Shown in pieces: positions 4,740-5,245 of a stretch of 5,245 nucleotides of DNA (position 1 is the stretch's first letter; each line of letters begins with the position of its first letter). The notes under the pieces were generated by a model. It did no database searches and had not been told where the DNA came from. It saw only the letters and a program-made list of their open reading frames with translations. The DNA comes from an uncultured Clostridia bacterium (GTDB taxonomy: Bacteria > Bacillota > Clostridia > Christensenellales > Borkfalkiaceae), in contig CAMWLA010000089.1 in the NCBI GenBank assembly GCA_947174975.1, positions 1-5,245 of the forward strand, read 5' to 3'. The position numbers and the translations under genes are program-made.

Positions 4740-4745
4740 ATTATA
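4740..4745 (-). promoter_or_regulatory. -10 box for the small membrane protein gene
   Basis: TATAAT on the minus strand ends 7 nt before the ATG at 4732, predicting a start at or within one or two bases of the start codon. No convincing -35 is found 16-18 bp upstream. The 27 nt before the ATG contain no SD. Confidence 0.4.
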
Positions 4746-4767
4746 GGAATTAAGCAAAGTTTTTATA

Positions 4768-4805
4768 CGCAAAAATAAAAGCACTTGCGTAAAGCAAGTG
4801 CTTTT
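4768..4805 (-). terminator. Terminator of tuf
   Basis: AAAAGCACTTGC (4777-4788) and GCAAGTGCTTTT (4794-4805) form a perfect 12-bp stem with a 5-nt loop. Read on the minus strand it is followed by TTTTATTTTTGCG. It begins 14 bp after the tuf stop. T-rich DNA also lies on the plus-strand side, so it could work in both directions. Confidence 0.92.
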
Positions 4806-4819
4806 TATTTTTTTGTTAA

Positions 4820-5245
4820 TTAGCCAAGTACCTTAACGATAGTACCGGAACCAACGGTTCTGCCGCCTTCACGGATAGCGAAACGAAGCTTTTCTTCTAC
4901 AGCTACGGGCTTAATAAGCTCAACGCTGATTTCAACGTTATCGCCGGGCATAACCATTTCAACACCCTTAGGAAGTTCAATCGAACCGGTAACGTCGGTA
5001 GTTCTGATGAAGAACTGAGGACGATAGTGGTTGAAGAAAGGAGTGTGACGGCCGCCTTCGTCTGCCTTAAGAACGTAAACCTGAGCGGTGAACTTGGTTG
5101 CGGTCTTAACCGAGCCGGGTTTAGCAAGAACCTGTCCCTTTTCGATACCCTTTCTGTCGATACCACGAAGGAGTGCGCCGATGTTGAAGCCTGCGATAGC
5201 TTCGTCAACGCTCTTGTGGAACATTTCAAGACCGGTAATAACGGT
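4820..5245 (-). CDS. tuf: Elongation factor Tu, C-terminal part (runs off right edge)
   Basis: EF-Tu delivers aminoacyl-tRNA to the ribosome as a GTP complex. The visible 141 residues cover most of domain II and all of domain III. The frame continues past the internal Met at 5224 to the window edge (TVITGLEMFHK), so that Met is not the start. Hallmarks are LLRGIDRKGIEKGQVLAKPG, DEGGRHTPFF, YRPQFFIRTTDVTG, VEMVMPGDNVE and the C-terminal RFAIREGGRTVGSGTIVKVLG. One position is odd: AGFNIG stands where EF-Tu usually has AGDN or AGEN. The GTPase domain lies outside the window. The strong terminator and the unrelated gene downstream mark the end of its transcript. Confidence 0.98.
   Translation of the reverse strand, partial: TVITGLEMFHKSVDEAIAGFNIGALLRGIDRKGIEKGQVLAKPGSVKTATKFTAQVYVLKADEGGRHTPFFNHYRPQFFIRTTDVTGSIELPKGVEMVMPGDNVEISVELIKPVAVEEKLRFAIREGGRTVGSGTIVKVLG

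Overview
The window reads as a chromosomal segment of a low-to-medium-GC, Gram-positive-type anaerobe, most likely a Clostridia-like Firmicute. This is inferred from A/T-rich intergenic DNA, AGGAGG-type ribosome binding sites, sigma-A-type promoters, compact U-tailed terminators, an EF2568-type cysteine desulfurase and a DUF3343 protein. No finer taxonomic call is possible from the sequence alone.

Layout, left to right. At 1-149 a minus-strand reading frame runs off the left edge. It looks like the N-terminus of a small basic membrane protein and has its own promoter. A terminator at 194-238 separates it from a minus-strand two-gene operon: a cysteine desulfurase (1182-2300, TTG start with a strong SD) followed 21 bp later by cysteine synthase cysK (255-1160). 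The 286 bp upstream of the desulfurase (2301-2586) hold no convincing gene but carry a dense cluster of hairpins with GCGCAA/TTGCGC arms, one of which abuts the desulfurase SD. Divergent from the desulfurase are an 86-residue DUF3343 protein (putative Se/S carrier family, 2587-2847) and endonuclease III nth (2880-3503). nth has no SD, and a promoter places its predicted +1 on the A of its ATG.

A bidirectional terminator (3507-3541) separates nth from a convergent membrane-anchored DUF4352 protein (3542-4096, minus). That gene is divergent from a 73-residue XRE-family regulator (4189-4410, plus). Between them lie two near-identical 18-bp palindromes 30 bp apart. One fills the 17-bp spacer of a near-consensus promoter for the DUF4352 gene; the other overlaps the likely -10 of the regulator gene. 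This looks like a compact autoregulated switch. A second bidirectional terminator with a UUCG loop (4422-4450) separates the regulator from a 93-residue three-helix membrane protein (4451-4732, minus), also without an SD. The right edge holds the last 142 codons of tuf (EF-Tu, minus) and its terminator.

Functionally the left half is a sulfur module: CysK makes cysteine, the desulfurase takes sulfur (or selenium) from it, and the divergent DUF3343 protein is a candidate acceptor. The right half is a small regulated envelope-protein switch beside housekeeping genes. The least explained parts are the hairpin-rich intergenic region, the operator-in-spacer promoter and the recurrence of SD-less starts placed just after a -10 box.
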